In this document: positions 1-8,496 of the stretch, in pieces
How positions within the stretch are numbered: the first letter of the stretch is position 1
How the letters are laid out: every line of letters starts with the position of its first letter
Position numbers and translations under genes: made by a program
Assembly (NCBI GenBank): GCA_027493525.1
Contig: JAOSKN010000002.1
Coordinates: forward strand, 1,645,326-1,709,325
Length of the DNA: 64,000 nt
DNA from: Planctomycetota bacterium
Lineage (GTDB): Bacteria > Planctomycetota > SZUA-567 > H5-PLA8
Reading direction: 5' to 3'
The notes under the pieces: generated by a model
Database searches by the model: none
Told to the model about the DNA's origin: nothing
Seen by the model: the letters and a program-made list of their open reading frames with translations, nothing else

Positions 1-267
1 GGCCTTTTCGAAGAGCCCCGGCGGGCGGGTGACCGCGCGCCAGCCCTTGGCGGTGTGCGCGGCTTCCTCGACGTAGCGGAAGTCGGTCAGCAGCAGGCGC
101 TGTTTGGGCGTGACCAGCAGGGCGCTGTCGTCGCCGGTGAACCCCGAAAGGTAGCGCACGTTCTTGACGTCGGTGATGAGCGCGCCGCCGAGCCCGCGTT
201 CGGCCAGCAGTTCGCGGAAGCGCGCGAGGCGCGCGCGGAGTTCGGGGGCGGGAGGGACGGCGGACAT
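1..267 (-). CDS. Xaa-Pro aminopeptidase-type (M24B) protein, N-terminal part
   Basis: Partial gene that runs off the left edge; 89 residues are visible. It reads as the creatinase-type N-terminal domain found before the pita-bread metallopeptidase domain of aminopeptidase P and related prolidases. The signature is NVRYLSGFTG at residues 36-45 and TDFRYVE at 61-67. These enzymes release the N-terminal residue of peptides with proline in position 2. The catalytic metal ligands would lie outside the window, so activity cannot be judged. The ATG at 267 has a GGAG 7-10 bases upstream and lies 15 bases after hisH, so it is probably the last gene of a prepilin peptidase-hisH-peptidase run. Confidence 0.8.
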   Translation of the reverse strand, partial: MSAVPPAPELRARLARFRELLAERGLGGALITDVKNVRYLSGFTGDDSALLVTPKQRLLLTDFRYVEEAAHTAKGWRAVTRPPGLFEKA

Positions 268-282
268 GGAGGCTCTCCGGGT

Positions 283-924
283 TCAGGCCGTGCGAGTCTG
301 CGCGATGAAGTTGGACAGGATGCGCAGCCCCTGCTTCTGGCTCTTCTCGGGGTGGAACTGCGTCCCGGCGACGTTTCCGCGGCCGGCGGCGGCGCAGAAG
401 GTCAAGCCGTAGGCGCTGCGCGCGAGGACATCCTCGTCGCGCGCGGCGGCGACGTAGTAAGAGTGGACGAAGTAGACGTAGGCGCCCTCATCCAGCCCCG
501 CGAAGAGCGGATGCGGACGCGCGAAGGCCAGCGCATTCCAGCCCATGTGCGGGACCTTGAGTCCGCCTTGCGCGCCGAAGCCTGCGCCCTCGAAGAGCCT
601 CACTTCGCCCGGCAGCAGGCCCAGCCCCGCCGTGCCGGGCGCCTCGGCGCTCCGCTCGAAGAACAATTGCAGGCCCAGGCAGATGCCCAGCAGGGGCCGG
701 CCCGAGGCCGCGTAGGCCCGCAGGGGTTCGGCCAGTCCGCGCGCCGTCAGGCCCGCCATTCCGTCGCCGAAGGCGCCGACGCCGGGGAGCACCGCGGCGG
801 GCGCGCGCTCCAGTTCGGCGGGATCCTCGACGAGCTTCGCCTCGGCGTGCAGGTGCGCGAAGGCCTTGAGGACGCTCTTCAGGTTGCCCAGACCGTAATC
901 GACGATCGCGATGGGCGCGCTCAT
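283..924 (-). CDS. hisH: Imidazole glycerol phosphate synthase glutaminase subunit HisH
   Basis: Class I glutamine amidotransferase that supplies ammonia to HisF in histidine biosynthesis (PRFAR to IGP plus AICAR). It has 213 residues, the usual length. The sequence shows IVDYGLGNL at 7-15, the nucleophile Cys82 in GICLG, VPHMGWN at 124-130, and the His191/Glu193 pair in GTQFHPEKSQ. The start chosen is the ATG at 924, because the stop of the upstream prepilin peptidase overlaps it (ATGA), a sign of translational coupling. An ATG two codons earlier is possible. No hisF or other his gene is next to it. The link to a type IV prepilin peptidase looks accidental. Confidence 0.95.
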   Translation of the reverse strand: MSAPIAIVDYGLGNLKSVLKAFAHLHAEAKLVEDPAELERAPAAVLPGVGAFGDGMAGLTARGLAEPLRAYAASGRPLLGICLGLQLFFERSAEAPGTAGLGLLPGEVRLFEGAGFGAQGGLKVPHMGWNALAFARPHPLFAGLDEGAYVYFVHSYYVAAARDEDVLARSAYGLTFCAAAGRGNVAGTQFHPEKSQKQGLRILSNFIAQTRTA

Positions 925-2198
925 GGCCATGGAACCTCGAACGGCAGCGGATTGGCCGCCAGGTACGCCGCCAGCGTCACCGGCGCTCCGGTGGGCGAAA
1001 TGCGGCCCGCGAACCACCAGTACACGACTTCACGAAACAGCGGATCGTAAAAGAGCACGCACAGCGCCGCCAGCACCAGCGAGGGCCCAAAGGGCATGTA
1101 GTTGCCTTCCAGGATCTCTTCCTTCTTGCCGTCCTCGCGCTGCCGGATCTCGCCCTGGGGCCAGCGCCCGGTGGCAAGCATGCGCTTCTTGACCGGGTAG
1201 GCGACGAGCAGGTTGAAGCCGACGATCGCGCCGAGCACCGCCGAGATCAGCGTCGCCTGGTGTTCGAACGCCTGCTGGTTCCGGTCGTGCGCGTACGCCA
1301 GGCCGCACTCGAACAGCATCACGAAGGCGCCGAAGGCCAGCAGCGGCCAGTCCGGCTCCGGGCCGAGCTGCTCCTCCTCTTCGTCGATCTCGAAGGCCGG
1401 GCGGCGCGGCTTCCACTTCGGGCCGAGGCGCCGCATCTGCCACTTGTCCCAGACGAGCAGCGCGATGCCGATGAAGGTGCCGAAGAAGATGCCCAGGATC
1501 AGCACCTCCAGCGCGGGCTTCCAGCCCAACATCGCGCCGAACATCCCCAGCAGGTACGCGTCGCCGCCGCCCATGCCCGGCTTGCCCAGGATCACGATGC
1601 AGACGAAGCCCACGAGCCAGGGCGTCCCGGCGCCGAGGATCAGGCCCTGGACGCTGTCGAACAGCGCATCCCAACGCGGCGAACCGGTCCAGGGCGTGGC
1701 GGAAAGATGGAGCTCGGGGCATAGCGGCGCGAGGATCAGTCCGACCAGGATCCAGGGCACGGTCGTCTGGAAAGGGATGTAGTAGGTTTCCAGGTCCGAG
1801 AAGGCGGCGCAGACCAGATCGGCGACGAGGAGCATCTGCACGACCATCAGGACCAGCGGCATGGGGTTGGCCGCGCCGGGCGCGGGGCGGTTGAGCCCGA
1901 AGTACTGCCACGCGGAGACCGCGAAGAGCCCCGCGACCAGCAGTTCCACGATCAGGTAGCGCGCGGGAATCGGGTTGCGGCAGGCGCGGCACTTCCCGCC
2001 GAGTATAAGAAAGCTGAGGATCGGCAGGTTGTCGTGCCAGGCGATGGTTTTGTCGCACTTGGGGCAGAACGAGCGCGAGCGGGTGAGCATGGAGATGTTG
2101 CGCGGCAGCCGGTGCACGGCGGCGTTGACGAAACTGCCCAGGATGCCGCCCAGCAGCGCGGCGCTGACGACAAAGAACCAGGTGGGAACCAGCGCCAC
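921..2198 (-). CDS. Type IV prepilin peptidase (A24 family)
   Basis: Integral-membrane aspartic peptidase that cleaves the leader of type IV pilins and pseudopilins and often methylates the new N-terminus. Two CxxC pairs (Cys45/48 and Cys70/73) form the cytoplasmic zinc-binding loop of GspO/PilD proteins. Asp135 in AAFSDLETYYIP and Asp213 in GMGGGDAY match the two catalytic aspartates. At about 425 residues it exceeds the usual 250-290, because an acidic loop (EEEEQLGPE) and further membrane segments follow the catalytic part. I chose the GTG at 2198, preceded by a GGGGG stretch; longer starts give a basic low-complexity leader. It could process the pseudopilin at 28700-29314. Confidence 0.88.
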   Translation of the reverse strand: MALVPTWFFVVSAALLGGILGSFVNAAVHRLPRNISMLTRSRSFCPKCDKTIAWHDNLPILSFLILGGKCRACRNPIPARYLIVELLVAGLFAVSAWQYFGLNRPAPGAANPMPLVLMVVQMLLVADLVCAAFSDLETYYIPFQTTVPWILVGLILAPLCPELHLSATPWTGSPRWDALFDSVQGLILGAGTPWLVGFVCIVILGKPGMGGGDAYLLGMFGAMLGWKPALEVLILGIFFGTFIGIALLVWDKWQMRRLGPKWKPRRPAFEIDEEEEQLGPEPDWPLLAFGAFVMLFECGLAYAHDRNQQAFEHQATLISAVLGAIVGFNLLVAYPVKKRMLATGRWPQGEIRQREDGKKEEILEGNYMPFGPSLVLAALCVLFYDPLFREVVYWWFAGRISPTGAPVTLAAYLAANPLPFEVPWP

Positions 2199-2602
2199 GG
2201 AAACCCCCAGACCGGGAGACCTCGTCACTCGGGCGAGCGAGACGATGCTACCCGCCCGGCGCTCGCGCGGCCAGCTTGCGCGCGCGCCCGCGCGCAGCTT
2301 CGGAGCGGGACGAGAATACGGCAAGGAGGCCAACGATGCATCGCGAAGGCCGCCGCCCGAAGACGGCCGCGAGACGTTTTAGGACGCACTCTTAATCGCT
2401 CGCGAGCGCCAAGCGGTCTTTGCAGAACCTTGTTGCGAAGCGCGTGAGTGTTCATGCGAAGTTTGCAACTTTTTAACTTTTAGGTTGACATCCGTCGCGC
2501 CGTGAATATCACCCAATGGACAGCGAAAACAAAAGCTTCCGATTCAAACATCGGATTCATTCGTTTGGTCCCGTGGGGGGGTCTACGGGTGGAGGAAGCG
2601 CT
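2199..2602. other. Intergenic region between divergent genes
   Basis: About 400 bases between the prepilin peptidase (minus) and the small Cys/His protein (plus). It holds one short ORF with a good ribosome site (2336-2395, listed separately). Around 2460-2510 it turns AT-richer and contains TTGACA (2485-2490), but I see no -10 hexamer at the right distance, so I do not call a promoter. Confidence 0.5.
2336..2395 (+). CDS. Possible 19-residue basic peptide
   Basis: ATG-initiated 20-codon frame with a perfect Shine-Dalgarno AAGGAGG at 2323-2329, six bases before the start. That is better than most sites in this window. The peptide is MHREGRRPKTAARRFRTHS, very basic with seven Arg or Lys. I do not recognise it. 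It could be a leader peptide, a small nucleic-acid-binding protein or a chance frame. The strong ribosome site is the only support. Confidence 0.4.
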   Translation: MHREGRRPKTAARRFRTHS

Positions 2603-2980
2603 ATGTCCCGGCGCGGGAATTGCATCGTGCCGGACTGCCCCAATCCGGTGCACGCGAAAGGGTACTGTCGGCGGCACTACGGGCAGATCTGGCGGCGCGG
2701 AATGATCTACGATACCCCACCGCGCGATCGGCGAGAAGAAGGCCTGAAGGGCGATTTCCACGAAAGGCTCAGGTCCCTCGAACGGGAACTGCGACGAGCG
2801 CAGCAGATGTACGACATCGTCGTCGGGTTCCAGGGGCGCCTGAAGTGGCGGCGCGAGATCGAGGCGGTCGAGGCCGAAGTCCGCAAGATCCGCGAGAGCC
2901 AGGAGAAGGCCGAAGCGGTTGAGGCCTCCGGCAAGGGCCATCGCAAGCCCGAGCTGGTTGCGCAGGCCGCCGGCGACTGA
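2603..2980 (+). CDS. Small Cys/His-rich protein with coiled coil
   Basis: 125 residues of unknown function. The N-terminus has C7-X4-C12-X9-C22-X2-H25 (ending GYCRRHYGQ), which looks like the small zinc knuckle that precedes HNH or phage-type DNA-binding proteins; no nuclease residues follow. Residues about 45-105 are charged and helical, probably a coiled coil (repeated Glu/Arg/Lys with heptad-like spacing). The ATG at 2603 is chosen because GGAGGAAG lies at 2591-2598. A longer frame from 2516 has no such site. It is followed on the same strand by yacG, 31 bases on. A nucleic-acid-binding role is a guess from the knuckle only. Confidence 0.65.
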   Translation: MSRRGNCIVPDCPNPVHAKGYCRRHYGQIWRRGMIYDTPPRDRREEGLKGDFHERLRSLERELRRAQQMYDIVVGFQGRLKWRREIEAVEAEVRKIRESQEKAEAVEASGKGHRKPELVAQAAGD

Positions 2981-3011
2981 CTCCGGCATTCCGCGTACAT
3001 ACGGTCGTGAG

Positions 3012-3248
3012 ATGACCGACGCGACGCCGAACCTCCGGGAAGGGCGCTGCCCGCGGTGCGGGAAGCGTTATCGCTTCGTGTCCCTCGCCCGGCACAAGCC
3101 CTTTCCGTTCTGTTCGTCGCGCTGCCGCAACGAAGACCTCGGGCGCTGGATGCGCGGCGATTACGTTATCTCGTCGCCGCTGCCGCGCCTCGACGACGAG
3201 GTCGCGCTCGAAGCGGCCGAGACGGAAGACGACCCGGATGAGGGTTAG
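3012..3248 (+). CDS. yacG: DNA gyrase inhibitor YacG-like zinc protein
   Basis: 78-residue zinc-finger protein of the YacG family, whose E. coli member binds GyrB and blocks supercoiling. Ligands Cys13, Cys16, Cys34 and Cys38 are in the family spacing, followed by the typical NEDLGRWMRGDY. The acidic tail (ETEDDPDEG) is also typical. The start is the ATG at 3012, giving the family's normal N-terminus just before CPRCGK. The preceding gene also carries a Cys/His knuckle. The stop codon lies inside a perfect inverted repeat (3233-3262), so the transcript probably ends here. Confidence 0.88.
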   Translation: MTDATPNLREGRCPRCGKRYRFVSLARHKPFPFCSSRCRNEDLGRWMRGDYVISSPLPRLDDEVALEAAETEDDPDEG

Positions 3249-3262
3249 CCCCCTCATCCGGG
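3233..3262 (+). terminator. Hairpin over the yacG stop codon
   Basis: Perfect 12-bp inverted repeat: arms 3233-3244 (CCCGGATGAGGG) and 3251-3262, loop of six bases containing the TAG stop. The following bases (CCTTGTTG) are only weakly T-rich, so it is an imperfect intrinsic terminator. It separates yacG from the tat promoter. Confidence 0.5.
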
Positions 3263-3267
3263 CCTTG

Positions 3268-3296
3268 TTGAATTAAGTTCCCGTCAGTGCTATAGT
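3268..3296 (+). promoter_or_regulatory. Sigma-70-type promoter upstream of the tat genes
   Basis: TTGAAT at 3268-3273 and TATAGT at 3291-3296 with a 17-base spacer. The match is four of six and five of six to the consensus. It sits just after the yacG hairpin and about 80 bases before the tatA start, the right place to drive tatA, the second tat gene and possibly the helicase. Confidence 0.5.
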
Positions 3297-3377
3297 TTAT
3301 GAAGATCGCGCCGGACCCGCCCGTCCGATTACGGAACCGGTTGCGCGGGCGCAAGGCGCTACTTGGGAGCGACTTCC

Positions 3378-3599
3378 ATGGCCACCTTGGCATTTCTGCA
3401 GAACATCGGGCTCTGGGAAGGCCTGCTCATCCTGGTTGTCGTGCTGCTGATCTTCGGCAGCCGGCTGCCTTCGCTGGGCCGCTCGCTCGGCCGCTCGATC
3501 ACCGAGTTCAAGACCGGCTTGAAGGAAGGCCAGGAGGAAGGCGAAAAGGAATCCGCAGACAAGAAAGAAGAAGCGAAGGCCACGGCCTCCAAGGACTAG
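3378..3599 (+). CDS. tatA: Twin-arginine translocase subunit TatA-type
   Basis: 73-residue inner-membrane protein of the TatA/B family that helps build the pore exporting folded proteins. It has an N-terminal hydrophobic segment (about 7-26), the FGSRLP hinge (26-31), an amphipathic helix and a charged Lys/Glu tail. The ATG at 3378 is chosen since GGGAG lies at 3365-3369; the TTG at 3363 would overlap that site. A second family member follows 25 bases later. No tatC is in the window. Confidence 0.9.
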   Translation: MATLAFLQNIGLWEGLLILVVVLLIFGSRLPSLGRSLGRSITEFKTGLKEGQEEGEKESADKKEEAKATASKD

Positions 3600-3624
3600 T
3601 TCCGCCTCGCGCAGGAATTCCGCC

Positions 3625-4122
3625 ATGTCCGCTCCGCTCGCCTTCCTGGAAAACCTTGGCGGCGGCGAAGTTGTCCTCATCGGCATCGTCGCGCTGCTGC
3701 TCTTCGGCCGCAAGCTTCCCGAGGTTGCCCGCAACCTTGGTCGAGGTTTCTCGCAATTCAAGCAGGGCATGAACGAGGCGACTGCCGAGGTGCGGCGCGA
3801 GATGAGCAAGGCTGCCGACGAAGCCGAGGCCATGAAGCGCGACCTGGAGCAGTCCGTGGACGAGGTCGCCGCCGCCGCGCCCCAGCCCGAAGCGCCTCCC
3901 ACAGCCGAGGCGCAACCCGCCTCACAGGACGACCCTGACGGGAAGGACCGCCCCGACGAAGCGGCCGTCGCCGCGATGCCGGCAGAGAGCGACCTGCAGG
4001 TCGGCCCAGGCCGCGAACCCGCGCACGCGACGGCCGAAACGCCCGACGACTCCGCCGTGCCCGCAGAAGAGGAGGCTTCCGCCGCGGCCTCCTCCCGCGC
4101 GCCCGACCCCGCACAGGCCTGA
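3625..4122 (+). CDS. Twin-arginine translocase subunit TatA/TatB-type
   Basis: 165-residue second TatA/B protein. It has the N-terminal membrane helix with Glu9 and Glu15, LLLFGRKLPE at about 24-33 (the LPE favours TatB or TatA/E), then a long amphipathic region and a Pro/Ala/Glu-rich tail from about residue 80, which is typical of TatB. With the preceding gene it would give a two-protein A/B set. Whether this one is functionally TatB cannot be decided from sequence. The tail is acidic and of low complexity. It lies 25 bases after tatA and 86 bases before the helicase, probably in one transcript. Confidence 0.88.
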   Translation: MSAPLAFLENLGGGEVVLIGIVALLLFGRKLPEVARNLGRGFSQFKQGMNEATAEVRREMSKAADEAEAMKRDLEQSVDEVAAAAPQPEAPPTAEAQPASQDDPDGKDRPDEAAVAAMPAESDLQVGPGREPAHATAETPDDSAVPAEEEASAAASSRAPDPAQA

Positions 4123-4208
4123 CCTCCGCGCTTCGTGCGTTGGCCTCTTTTGCGAGCCCGAAAAGCCGCTAAGGTATCTCCGCGACGCACGGCGCCGGAC
4201 GCTCCGCC

Positions 4209-6596
4209 ATGAACGAACGACTCACGCCCATCCTCCAGGGCCTCAATCCGCCTCAGCGCGAGGCGGTGGAAAGCATCGAAGGCCCGCTCCTGATCCTCGC
4301 CGGCGCCGGCTCGGGGAAGACCCGCGTCGTGACCTGCCGCATCGCGAACCTGATCGCCCACGGCGTGCGCCCCTGGCAGATCCTGGCGATCACCTTCACC
4401 AACAAGGCCGCCGGGGAGATGCGCCGCCGCGTCGAGGACCTGGTCGGCGTGCCCGGCGTCTGGCTCTCGACCTTCCACAGCTTCTGCGCGCGGCTGCTGC
4501 GGCGCGAGGCGTCCGTGCTGGGGCTCCATCCGGACTACACGATTTACGACGAGGACGACGCCGAGCGCGTCGTCAAGGACGTCGGCAAGTCGCTCAACCT
4601 CGACGACAAGCGCTACTCGCCGCGCCGGTTGCGCTCGACCTTGAGCCAGCTCAAGTCCCAGGGCCTGCGCGCCGCGGACATCCCCGGAGCGAACTTTCAC
4701 GAGCGGATCGTGAAGGAGGTCTACGAGCAGTACGAGGGCGCGTTGACCCGCAACCAGGCGCTGGACTTCGACGACCTGCTGCTCAAGGCCGTGGAGTTGC
4801 TCCGCGACCACGAAGACGTGCGCGAGCGTTACCGCGACCGCTTCCGCTACGTCCTGGTCGACGAGTACCAGGACACCAACGGCTGCCAGTACCAGCTCGT
4901 GAAGCTGCTGGGCCTGGGGCACCGCAACGTCTGCGCAACGGGCGACCCGGACCAGTCGATCTACGCCTGGCGCGGCGCGGACGTGCGCAACATCCTCTCC
5001 TTCGAGCAGGACTTTCCCGAAGCCAAGGTCGTGCGGCTGGAGCAGAACTATCGTTCGACCAAGCACATCCTCGCCGTCGCGCAGGCCGTCATCGAGCACA
5101 ACACGCAGCGCAAGGAGCGCGGGCTCTGGACCGAGAACGCCGAAGGCGCCAAGGTCGCGCTGAAGGTCGTCGCCGACGGCGAACTGGAGGCCCACGAGGT
5201 CGTCCGGCAGGTCGGGCGGCTCGAACGCGAAGGCCGGCGCTACAGCGAGATGGCCGTCTTCTACCGCACCAACGCGCAGTCGCGGGCCTTCGAAGACCGG
5301 TTGATCCACGAAGGCATCCCGTACCAGCTCGTCGGCGGCACGCCGTTCTACGAGCGCAAGGAGGTCAAGGACGCGCTGGCCTACCTGCGCCTGATGGCGA
5401 ACCCGAAGGACGACGTGAGCTTCGCGCGGGTCATCAACACCCCGCGGCGTGGGATCGGCGACAAGACGGTGGATCTCGTCGCGAAACACGCCGGCCGGCT
5501 GGGCTGCTCGATGCTGGAAGCGCTCGACCGCACCGAATGGATGGAGGCCGAGCTGAAACCCAAGGCGTTGAAGGACCTCTACGCCTTCGCTCGGACGATG
5601 GACGCCTTGCGCCAGATGCCCGCCTACCCCGTGCGCGAGGCGCTCCTGCGCGTGCTGGAAGCGACGGGCCTGCAGACCAGCCTGGAGCAGGCCGAGGAAG
5701 ACGAGCGCGTGCAGAACCTGGAGCAGCTCGTCAGCGCCGCGGCGGTCTACGACGAGGAGAACCGGATCCTGGACGAGGCCGGCGCGCCCGACGAGCCCGG
5801 CGCGACGGATGGGCTGGACGAAGCGATCGAGCGCCCACCGGGCATTGCGGGCTTCCTCGAGAACGCCGCGCTCGTCGCCCCCACCGACAAGTTCGATCCG
5901 TCCGCCGACCGGCTCACCCTGATGACCCTGCACATGGCCAAGGGGCTGGAGTTCCCCGTCGTCTTCATCGCGGGCATGGAAGACGGCCTGCTCCCGATGC
6001 TCCGCTCGTCCGACGCCGACGACGACGGGCGGAAAGCCAAGGACGCGCTGGAGGAGGAACGGCGGCTCTTCTATGTCGGCGTCACGCGCGCCCGCGAGAA
6101 ACTCACGCTCCTTCGCGCCGCCATCCGCGCGCGCTACGGGCGGAGCGAACCGAGCGTGCCGTCGCCGTTTCTCGAAGAGATCCCCGAGGCGCTCCTGGAA
6201 GTCGAGGACGAGAGCGGCGGCGCGGGGAGCCGCGCCTTCGGGCGCGGGTTCGGCCGCCTGGGCGGCTTCGGCGGATACCCGCGCGCCAGAGCCGCCGCGC
6301 CTCAGTCCGGCTCGAAGCGCGGGCCGGCGAGTTCCTTCGAGGAGTTCGAAGCCGAACTGGACGCCTTCGCCGAAGACCAGGCGGCCCCCACCGGCGGCAC
6401 GGCCGTGGACCTGAGCGATTCGCAGGTGAGCGACGGGGGGTTCGAGGTCGGCGACCGCGTGCGGCATCCCAAGTTCGGCGCGGGGCGCATCGAGGCCTTC
6501 AGCGGCGCGGGGCTCTCGCGCAAAGTCACCGTCTACTTCAAGGATGCCGGCAAGAAACAGTTGCTGCTCTCGCTGAGCCGCCTGCAGCGGGCGTGA
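4209..6596 (+). CDS. PcrA/UvrD-type superfamily 1A DNA helicase
   Basis: 795-residue 3'-5' helicase, full length for PcrA/UvrD. Visible motifs: Walker A AGAGSGKT at 31-38, motif Ia (ITFTNKAAGEM), VDEYQDT near 217-223 (motif II), GDPDQSIYAWRG near 244 (motif III), LEQNYRST (motif IV), and VTRAREKL (motif VI). The last 50 residues (GDRVRHPKFGAG onward) are the Tudor-like domain of PcrA that contacts RNA polymerase. Expected roles are nucleotide-excision and mismatch repair, removal of RecA, and transcription-coupled repair. A Gly/Arg-rich linker (about 675-705) precedes the tail. The assignment is secure; pcrA versus uvrD naming is not. Confidence 0.95.
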   Translation: MNERLTPILQGLNPPQREAVESIEGPLLILAGAGSGKTRVVTCRIANLIAHGVRPWQILAITFTNKAAGEMRRRVEDLVGVPGVWLSTFHSFCARLLRREASVLGLHPDYTIYDEDDAERVVKDVGKSLNLDDKRYSPRRLRSTLSQLKSQGLRAADIPGANFHERIVKEVYEQYEGALTRNQALDFDDLLLKAVELLRDHEDVRERYRDRFRYVLVDEYQDTNGCQYQLVKLLGLGHRNVCATGDPDQSIYAWRGADVRNILSFEQDFPEAKVVRLEQNYRSTKHILAVAQAVIEHNTQRKERGLWTENAEGAKVALKVVADGELEAHEVVRQVGRLEREGRRYSEMAVFYRTNAQSRAFEDRLIHEGIPYQLVGGTPFYERKEVKDALAYLRLMANPKDDVSFARVINTPRRGIGDKTVDLVAKHAGRLGCSMLEALDRTEWMEAELKPKALKDLYAFARTMDALRQMPAYPVREALLRVLEATGLQTSLEQAEEDERVQNLEQLVSAAAVYDEENRILDEAGAPDEPGATDGLDEAIERPPGIAGFLENAALVAPTDKFDPSADRLTLMTLHMAKGLEFPVVFIAGMEDGLLPMLRSSDADDDGRKAKDALEEERRLFYVGVTRAREKLTLLRAAIRARYGRSEPSVPSPFLEEIPEALLEVEDESGGAGSRAFGRGFGRLGGFGGYPRARAAAPQSGSKRGPASSFEEFEAELDAFAEDQAAPTGGTAVDLSDSQVSDGGFEVGDRVRHPKFGAGRIEAFSGAGLSRKVTVYFKDAGKKQLLLSLSRLQRA

Positions 6597-6605
6597 TTCT
6601 CAAAT

Positions 6606-6640
6606 GCGGAATGCGAAATTCGGAATGCGGAATGAACGGA
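6606..6640. repeat. Heptamer array GCGGAAT
   Basis: Four tandem 7-base units between the helicase and the JAMM gene: gcggaat, gcgaaat, tcggaat, gcggaat, then a degenerate fifth. It is one of several intergenic arrays in the window with different words but the same 7-base period. Confidence 0.8.
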
Positions 6641-6734
6641 CGGGTCGCAGCGGCGAGCGCGCGCGACAAGGACAAGGCATTCACTCCACGTATCGAATGC
6701 CGTATTGCTCAATCCGGCGCCTCCAGGGTGGACT

Positions 6735-7181
6735 ATGCGCCTGATCCTGCCGGACTCATTGCGCGCCGAATTGTTCGTCTACGTGCGCGAGGCGCTGCCC
6801 GAAGAAGCGTGCGGGTTTCTGCTCGGTTCGGGGAATGGGGAAACCGTCCGCGCCGCCGCGGTGCAAGCCGCGCGGAACCTGCATCCCCATCGCGAGGACC
6901 GGTTTCACATCGATCCGCTGGAGTACGCCAAGGCCGAACGGATCTGCCGCAAGCGCGCCGCCGACGGCTGGCGCGTGCTGGGCTTCTGGCACTCGCATCC
7001 GCAGAGCGCCGCGCGGCCCTCGGCGATCGACCTGGAGCAGGCGCGCGGGCTCTTCGCGAGCTTCCCGGCTCGTTACCTGTACGTGATCGTCGCGCCCAAC
7101 GAGCCGGAGGATGCGCAACTCATGGCGTGGCGCTTGGATGAAGCGGGGCAGGCGTTCGAGGCGGTCAGGCTGGAAGGATGA
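6735..7181 (+). CDS. JAB/MPN (JAMM) domain metalloprotease-like protein
   Basis: 148-residue single-domain JAMM protein. The metal site is complete: Glu24 in PEEACGFLLG and His86/His88 with Ser96 and Asp99 in the HSHPx(6)SxxD motif. Bacterial stand-alone members cleave ubiquitin-like sulfur carriers (for example removing a residue from a ThiS/MoaD-like protein, or acting with CysO). No sulfur-carrier, ThiF or cysteine-synthase gene is near, so the substrate is unknown. The ATG at 6735 gives the normal start of the fold (MRLILP) and follows AGGGTGG. Upstream codons in frame read as unrelated sequence. Confidence 0.85.
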   Translation: MRLILPDSLRAELFVYVREALPEEACGFLLGSGNGETVRAAAVQAARNLHPHREDRFHIDPLEYAKAERICRKRAADGWRVLGFWHSHPQSAARPSAIDLEQARGLFASFPARYLYVIVAPNEPEDAQLMAWRLDEAGQAFEAVRLEG

Positions 7182-7241
7182 AGTATGAAATAGGAAGTTT
7201 GAAGAAGGAAGCTTGAAGTGTGTCGTTCTTCATACTTCATA
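7180..7241. repeat. Heptamer array GAAGNNN and CTTCATA, left of the IS
   Basis: Six units beginning GAA from 7180 (gaagtat, gaaatag, gaagttt, gaagaag, gaagctt, gaagtgt), then two cttcata units at 7228-7241. The two halves are partly complementary (7178-7189 pairs with 7229-7240), so the transcript could form a hairpin after the JAMM gene. The IS element interrupts the cttcata run. Confidence 0.8.
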
Positions 7242-7271
7242 GGCCAAGTGTCAGCAACCCCTAGTCACTTG
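7242..7271 (+). repeat. Left terminal inverted repeat of the IS
   Basis: 30 bases, perfectly complementary to 8554-8583. It contains TGTCAGCAACCCCTAGTCAC from position 7249. Confidence 0.9.
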
Positions 7272-7306
7272 GGGTCAGCAAAACTGTCATCGGGAAGCCG
7301 TTCGGG

Positions 7307-8496
7307 TCAATGGAATTTTGGTCGCAATTGGGGCTGGTAATGAAACTCTTGCAGCAGTGGCTGGACGGTCGGTTCCCTGCGGCGCAGCCCGTAGACGCGG
7401 ATGCGCTCGGCCTTCAGATCGACTTCGGCCCGGACCAGGCGGTGGCCCCAATGGCGGCCGATGACGAAACGGTGACCGAGCATGTCGAAGCGGCCTTGCG
7501 CATTGCAACGGCGCAGGAAAATCAAACGGCCCTGGGGCAGGGGTTCCAGTTTCAGGCGCCATGGCTGCGGGAAGGCTCGACGGTTCGGCGCGGCCTCCTG
7601 GCGCGCCGTATACCGCGCTCGGAAGGCCGCCGTGTAGCGCTCGGCGTGGGCCTGGAGTTCCTCCCGCGAGGCGACTTGGAAGCGGCGCCAGACGGCTTGC
7701 TGCCAGCGCCCGTTGAAGTTTTCGATGGCGTTCTGGAAGCCCGGTTCGCGCGGCGGCGCGAAGACCGGGACGACGCCCAGTTGCAGGGACAGGCGTGTGA
7801 CGCGGCCAAAGACGTCCGGCCGATTGTGGCCGCCTTGAAAGCGCGAGTCGTTATCGAACTGGGCATAGGTTGGCAAACCATCGCGTCGCCAGCGCGCCAG
7901 CAGGCAGCTAAGCACCAGCGGCGTCGTGGGTTGTGCGCTTACCCAGGCATCGGCCAAGTTGCCGTGCAGCGAGACACCCGTCAGCACGTCCAGCAGCGGC
8001 CCGCCGGCGATGCGCAGGTCTTCGATGAAGTCGAAGCTGTCGAGTTCCGCGCGGCCCGCAGCCAACTCGGGCAGGTACCAGCCACGTGGCGGAGGGTTCC
8101 GGCGCAGACGGCGGCGGCCGTCGAGCGCGCCACGGCGTTCGAGCACGCGGCCGATGGTCCGCACGGCCGGCTGCGGCCCGCCCTGCTCCTGGAGGGCGCG
8201 ACGAATGGCCGCGGCGCCGTGCTCGCCGAGCGCGCTGTGCGTTTTGAGTTGTCGGCGCAGGTCGAGGATCAAGTCTTCCAGATCCTCGGCGAGGCGGTTG
8301 GCGGCGCGTGGCGCGCCCGCGAGCCGGTCGTCAAAGCAGACGCGGTCGAGCCGTTGTCCATGGGCGCGCCGGACCCAGAGTTGGACGGTGCCCAGAGACA
8401 CGCCGAAGCGGCGGGCGACCTCGCGCAGGGAGACGCCGCGGCGCGTCAGCCGAACCATCTCTCGGCGTCGCTGGGCGAGCTTGTTTTTTGTCTCAC
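7307..8496 (-). CDS. IS481-family-like DDE transposase, frameshift near N-terminus
   Basis: Integrase-core transposase of the IS. The main frame (from ATG 8458, 383 residues) has an N-terminal helix-turn-helix (GVSLREVARRFGVSLGTVQ, about 8-25) and a retroviral-type catalytic core with Asp140 or Asp143, Asp202 in FDND, and Glu246 in FQNAIENF. A better start is the GTG at 8496 with GGAGG five bases upstream. It reads MRQK, then must slip back one base on a run of six A (8483-8488) to enter the main frame as NKLAQRRREMVR. Either one A is missing, or expression uses -1 frameshifting or transcript slippage. The ATG at 8458 lacks a ribosome site. Confidence 0.85.

Noticed and set aside
2485..2512. 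Promoter with TTGACA
   Set aside because: No -10 hexamer 16-18 bases downstream.
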